DNA of 7,945 nt, from NCBI GenBank assembly GCA_023411645.1, contig JAEYON010000044.1, forward strand, positions 1 through 7,945, in the 5' to 3' direction. The notes under the pieces were generated by a model. It worked only from the letters and a program-made list of their open reading frames with translations, did no database searches and was not told the DNA's origin. This stretch comes from Bacillota bacterium (lineage in GTDB: Bacteria > Bacillota > Clostridia > Acetivibrionales > DTU013). Shown here in pieces: positions 5,952-7,945 of the stretch (position 1 is the first letter of the stretch; every line of letters starts with the position of its first letter). Position numbers and translations under genes: made by a program.

Positions 5952-7472
5952 TTAATACACGATTTTTGTCACCACAATTTCGGAAGCAATACGCGGCCAC
6001 ACCGCAGGATCCTCCATACCAAGCCTCCAAAGAGCCACACCTGAGATTCCTTGCTGCCATGCCAGTCTTAGCTTTGCGATCAAACTCTCTGCATTCTCAA
6101 ACCATACTTCATGCATATTTCCCTGATCGTCCGTGTATGAGAACATGGGTGTTAACGTATCCTGATCAAAGGTAATGCTCTGGCCGTATTGTTCTGCCAG
6201 CTTCACCGCCGCTTCGTATGTGACATAAGTATTTCGACCGGTTGTCAGGTTAAAGTCAAATCCGAACACTGAAATAGCAGCCACTATTTTATCCGCCGGC
6301 ATTTTTGTTAATGTATATGCAATAACTTTATTCATCCAGCCGCTCGACACAACCGGTCCGGGACCACTGCCAGGCCAGCCGTGTTCGTTATATAGCATGA
6401 CGATAAATTGGTCAACGGCGGCGCCAATCACTTCATAATCAAATGGATCTGAAAATGGATTAAACGGCGGATAATCTCTGATGCGCGCCGGGATTGAAGC
6501 AGACAGGAAATAACCACGGTCTCTCATTGCGCGGCCAAGTTCAGTATAAAACGCTGACAGCCTTTCGCTGTCAGCCAAATAGACGTCTTCGATATCAATA
6601 TTGACACCGTCGAAGCCAAATCTGTCGATCAGTGCAATAATATTATCAATTGCGGTACGCCGGCTTTGCGGTGTGGCAAGCATGGCTTTCACGACCTCCC
6701 TGCTGGCCTCCTGACCGCCTTCGCCATAAAGAAGATTATGAACGACCGGCATGATCATGACATTATTCCTGTGAGCAATGGCCACCAGTGTCTCAACTTC
6801 ATTATCAGTAAATTGGCCGAACTTTTCTATAGATGTAGGATCCTCCTGATCGAACCTGTACATAAACAGTGGCAGAACCGATATTTGTGAAGTGTTATCC
6901 ACAAAGGAGCGGTATGAACTGGGAAGCGCGGGGCCTTCCTGCAGTGTATAAAATCCAATCAAAGACAAAATGGGTTTTGAACCATCATAAACTCTTAAGT
7001 TGACCAGATTGCGCGAGACCCAGCCGGTATTGCCGTTGTGCAGGGAAACCTGAATCCAGTCGCGGTTTGTTCCGATTACAGGAAGCCTTGCAGATGAAGT
7101 GACAGTCTGGATAACTCCGTAATTTGTGCCGGCACCGATGCGGATATTGGCTCGGCCTACATTAACTACAGCTTCTGTATACTGCGGAATGACAAGCCGC
7201 TGTCCGATTGTCAGGTCTGTGCTTTGCAGTCTGTTGAGCTGAATAATGCTTTCAACCAAGGTGTTATACTGTTTTGCTATCTGATACAGCGAATCCCCCT
7301 GCTGTACGGTATATGTAATCACTTTTGATACCTGAATAGGGATAAAGAGTAACTGGCCTGTTAAGATTTCATCATCTGTTAGCTGGTTGGCTGTGGAAAT
7401 CTGCCGGGCTGAGATTCCGAACTTCTCTGCTATCGAGGAAACAGTATCCCCTGGTTGTACGGTGTACCACAT
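5952..7472 (-). CDS. LysM-LysM-SH3-GH18 spore-type glycosidase (YaaH/SleL-like)
   Basis: This is a 506-residue protein. LysM 1 is at 2-45 (YTVQPGDTVSSIAEKFGI) and LysM 2 at 53-96 (TYTVQQGDSLYQIAKQYN). A bacterial SH3 domain follows at about 103-160 (ANIRIGAGTNYGVI to GWVSRNLVNLRV), then a GH18 barrel at about 167-500. The GH18 signature is FDGVNIDIED (287-296) with Asp293 and the proton donor Glu295. The second Asp of the classic DxxDxDxE motif is Asn291, as I recall for YaaH-like members. GVALWRLGMEDPAVW (478-492) is the C-terminal strand with the pocket Trp. YaaH/SleL enzymes cleave cortex peptidoglycan fragments during germination. The protein begins directly with LysM and has no Sec signal, which suits assembly onto the spore from the mother cell. 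AAGGGTGAG (7484-7476) is the ribosome site. The SH3 insertion is an extra module relative to plain LysM-GH18 relatives. Confidence 0.9.
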   Translation of the reverse strand: MWYTVQPGDTVSSIAEKFGISARQISTANQLTDDEILTGQLLFIPIQVSKVITYTVQQGDSLYQIAKQYNTLVESIIQLNRLQSTDLTIGQRLVIPQYTEAVVNVGRANIRIGAGTNYGVIQTVTSSARLPVIGTNRDWIQVSLHNGNTGWVSRNLVNLRVYDGSKPILSLIGFYTLQEGPALPSSYRSFVDNTSQISVLPLFMYRFDQEDPTSIEKFGQFTDNEVETLVAIAHRNNVMIMPVVHNLLYGEGGQEASREVVKAMLATPQSRRTAIDNIIALIDRFGFDGVNIDIEDVYLADSERLSAFYTELGRAMRDRGYFLSASIPARIRDYPPFNPFSDPFDYEVIGAAVDQFIVMLYNEHGWPGSGPGPVVSSGWMNKVIAYTLTKMPADKIVAAISVFGFDFNLTTGRNTYVTYEAAVKLAEQYGQSITFDQDTLTPMFSYTDDQGNMHEVWFENAESLIAKLRLAWQQGISGVALWRLGMEDPAVWPRIASEIVVTKIVY

Positions 7473-7507
7473 AAACTCACCCTTATTCTATTCGTTATTG
7501 ATACACC

Positions 7508-7534
7508 ATTATATTCGATAGTTTGTGAATATGT
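7508..7534 (-). promoter_or_regulatory. Possible sporulation sigma-E-like promoter of the GH18 gene
   Basis: On the minus strand ACATATT (7534-7528) resembles the sigma-E -35 (KMATATT), and AATATAAT (7515-7508) matches six of eight positions of the -10 CATACANT; the spacer is 12 bases, slightly short. The same TATAAT core has no sigma-A -35 at 16-18 bases. The gene's spore-type product makes a mother-cell promoter plausible, but the match is moderate. Confidence 0.35.
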
Positions 7535-7604
7535 GAGGGGATGGCAGCGATAACTGGGCCGGTAGTGGAGATAGTACCTCTATTTACATTAATGCTGCTT
7601 TGTG

Positions 7605-7619
7605 GTAGACTCAGGCTAC
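7605..7619. promoter_or_regulatory. Imperfect 15-base palindrome in the divergent intergenic region
   Basis: GTAGACTCAGGCTAC has dyad symmetry with six of seven positions pairing (GTAG.CT.AG.CTAC). It lies between the GH18 gene and the stalk-domain gene, 55 bases before the latter's ATG. It could be a regulator binding site, but nothing identifies the protein. Elsewhere in 7540-7660 I see no riboswitch or clear sigma-A promoter. Confidence 0.2.
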
Positions 7620-7673
7620 GGGTGGTAAATTATAACATCCAATGTACATAATATATCAGGAGGTCGATAATTC

Positions 7674-7945
7674 ATGAAGAAACGCGGTATATCAGCTCTT
7701 TGTATTGTTTTATCCATGGTGATCTGTATCTATGCTGGCGCATTTGCCGCAAGCAATCTCGAGCAGATTCAAGCGTATTTAAACTATGGTATTACTATCA
7801 GGCTTGACGGGCAGCCACAAAATATGTACGACACAAAGGGTGCAAGAGTATATCCAATAAGCTACAAAGGAACAACCTATGTACCAATTCGCGCTGTTGC
7901 TGACCTTCTTGATGTGGATGTTGGATGGGATGGGCCGACTAATTC
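7674..7945 (+). CDS. Secreted stalk (copper amine oxidase N-terminal-like) domain protein (partial)
   Basis: Ninety codons are present and the frame is open at the window end. The N terminus is a Sec signal peptide: basic MKKRG, a hydrophobic core ISALCIVLSMVICIYAGA, and a likely cleavage after AFAA near residue 26. The mature part, GITIRLDGQPQNMYDTKGARVYPISYKGTTYVPIRAVADLL and on to VGWDG, is the start of a copper amine oxidase N-terminal-like (stalk) domain, with the characteristic 'GTTYVPIRAVADLL' segment. Such domains are common in extracellular and cell-wall proteins of Clostridia and Paenibacillaceae and do not imply amine oxidase activity. The function depends on the missing C-terminal part. 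AGGAGGT (7658-7664), nine bases before the ATG, is a strong ribosome site. The gene is divergent from the GH18 glycosidase. Confidence 0.88.
   Translation, partial: MKKRGISALCIVLSMVICIYAGAFAASNLEQIQAYLNYGITIRLDGQPQNMYDTKGARVYPISYKGTTYVPIRAVADLLDVDVGWDGPTN

Overview
The window looks like ordinary chromosome from a spore-forming, low-GC Gram-positive bacterium, most likely in the class Clostridia. This rests on AT-rich spacers with strong AGGAGG-type ribosome sites, a tRNA-Glu with an encoded CCA end, a LysM/GH18 protein of the spore cortex-lytic YaaH/SleL type, and a secreted copper-amine-oxidase-N ('stalk') domain protein. These families are common in Clostridia and Paenibacillaceae. I cannot name a genus, and I see no insertion sequence, phage gene, CRISPR array or replication origin.

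Layout, left to right. Positions 1-93 hold the last 30 codons of a gene whose end resembles a GntR/FadR-type regulator (FCD domain). It is followed by a short tRNA T-arm-like scrap, a long bidirectional terminator, and a complete tRNA-Glu(CTC) on the minus strand with a near-consensus promoter. A plus-strand pair follows: a J-domain/TPR protein with a degenerate HPD motif and a very acidic tail, then an RsuA-type 16S rRNA pseudouridine synthase. Converging on it is a minus-strand pair, transcribed from about 5380 down to 2667: an acyl-CoA synthetase (AMP-forming) and, three bases after its stop, a membrane-anchored S41 (C-terminal processing) peptidase without a visible PDZ domain. Next, also on the minus strand, is a small zinc-ribbon protein with a Gly/Arg-rich tail, a strong promoter, a structured leader of about 130 nt and a clear terminator. 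A LysM-LysM-SH3-GH18 spore-type glycosidase follows on the minus strand. The window ends with the start of a plus-strand secreted stalk-domain protein, divergent from the glycosidase.

How the genes fit together. Most appear to be independent housekeeping or envelope units. Two pairs are plausible operons: J-domain/TPR with rsuA (47-nt gap, no terminator between), and acyl-CoA synthetase with S41 peptidase (3-nt gap, likely translationally coupled). The glycosidase lacks a Sec signal and its upstream region looks more like a sporulation sigma-E promoter than a sigma-A one, which fits production inside the mother cell and deposition on the spore. I found no convincing undescribed multi-gene system. 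The points most worth a second look are the PDZ-less peptidase coupled to a lipid-activating enzyme, the HPD-less J-domain protein, and the structured leader of the zinc-ribbon gene.
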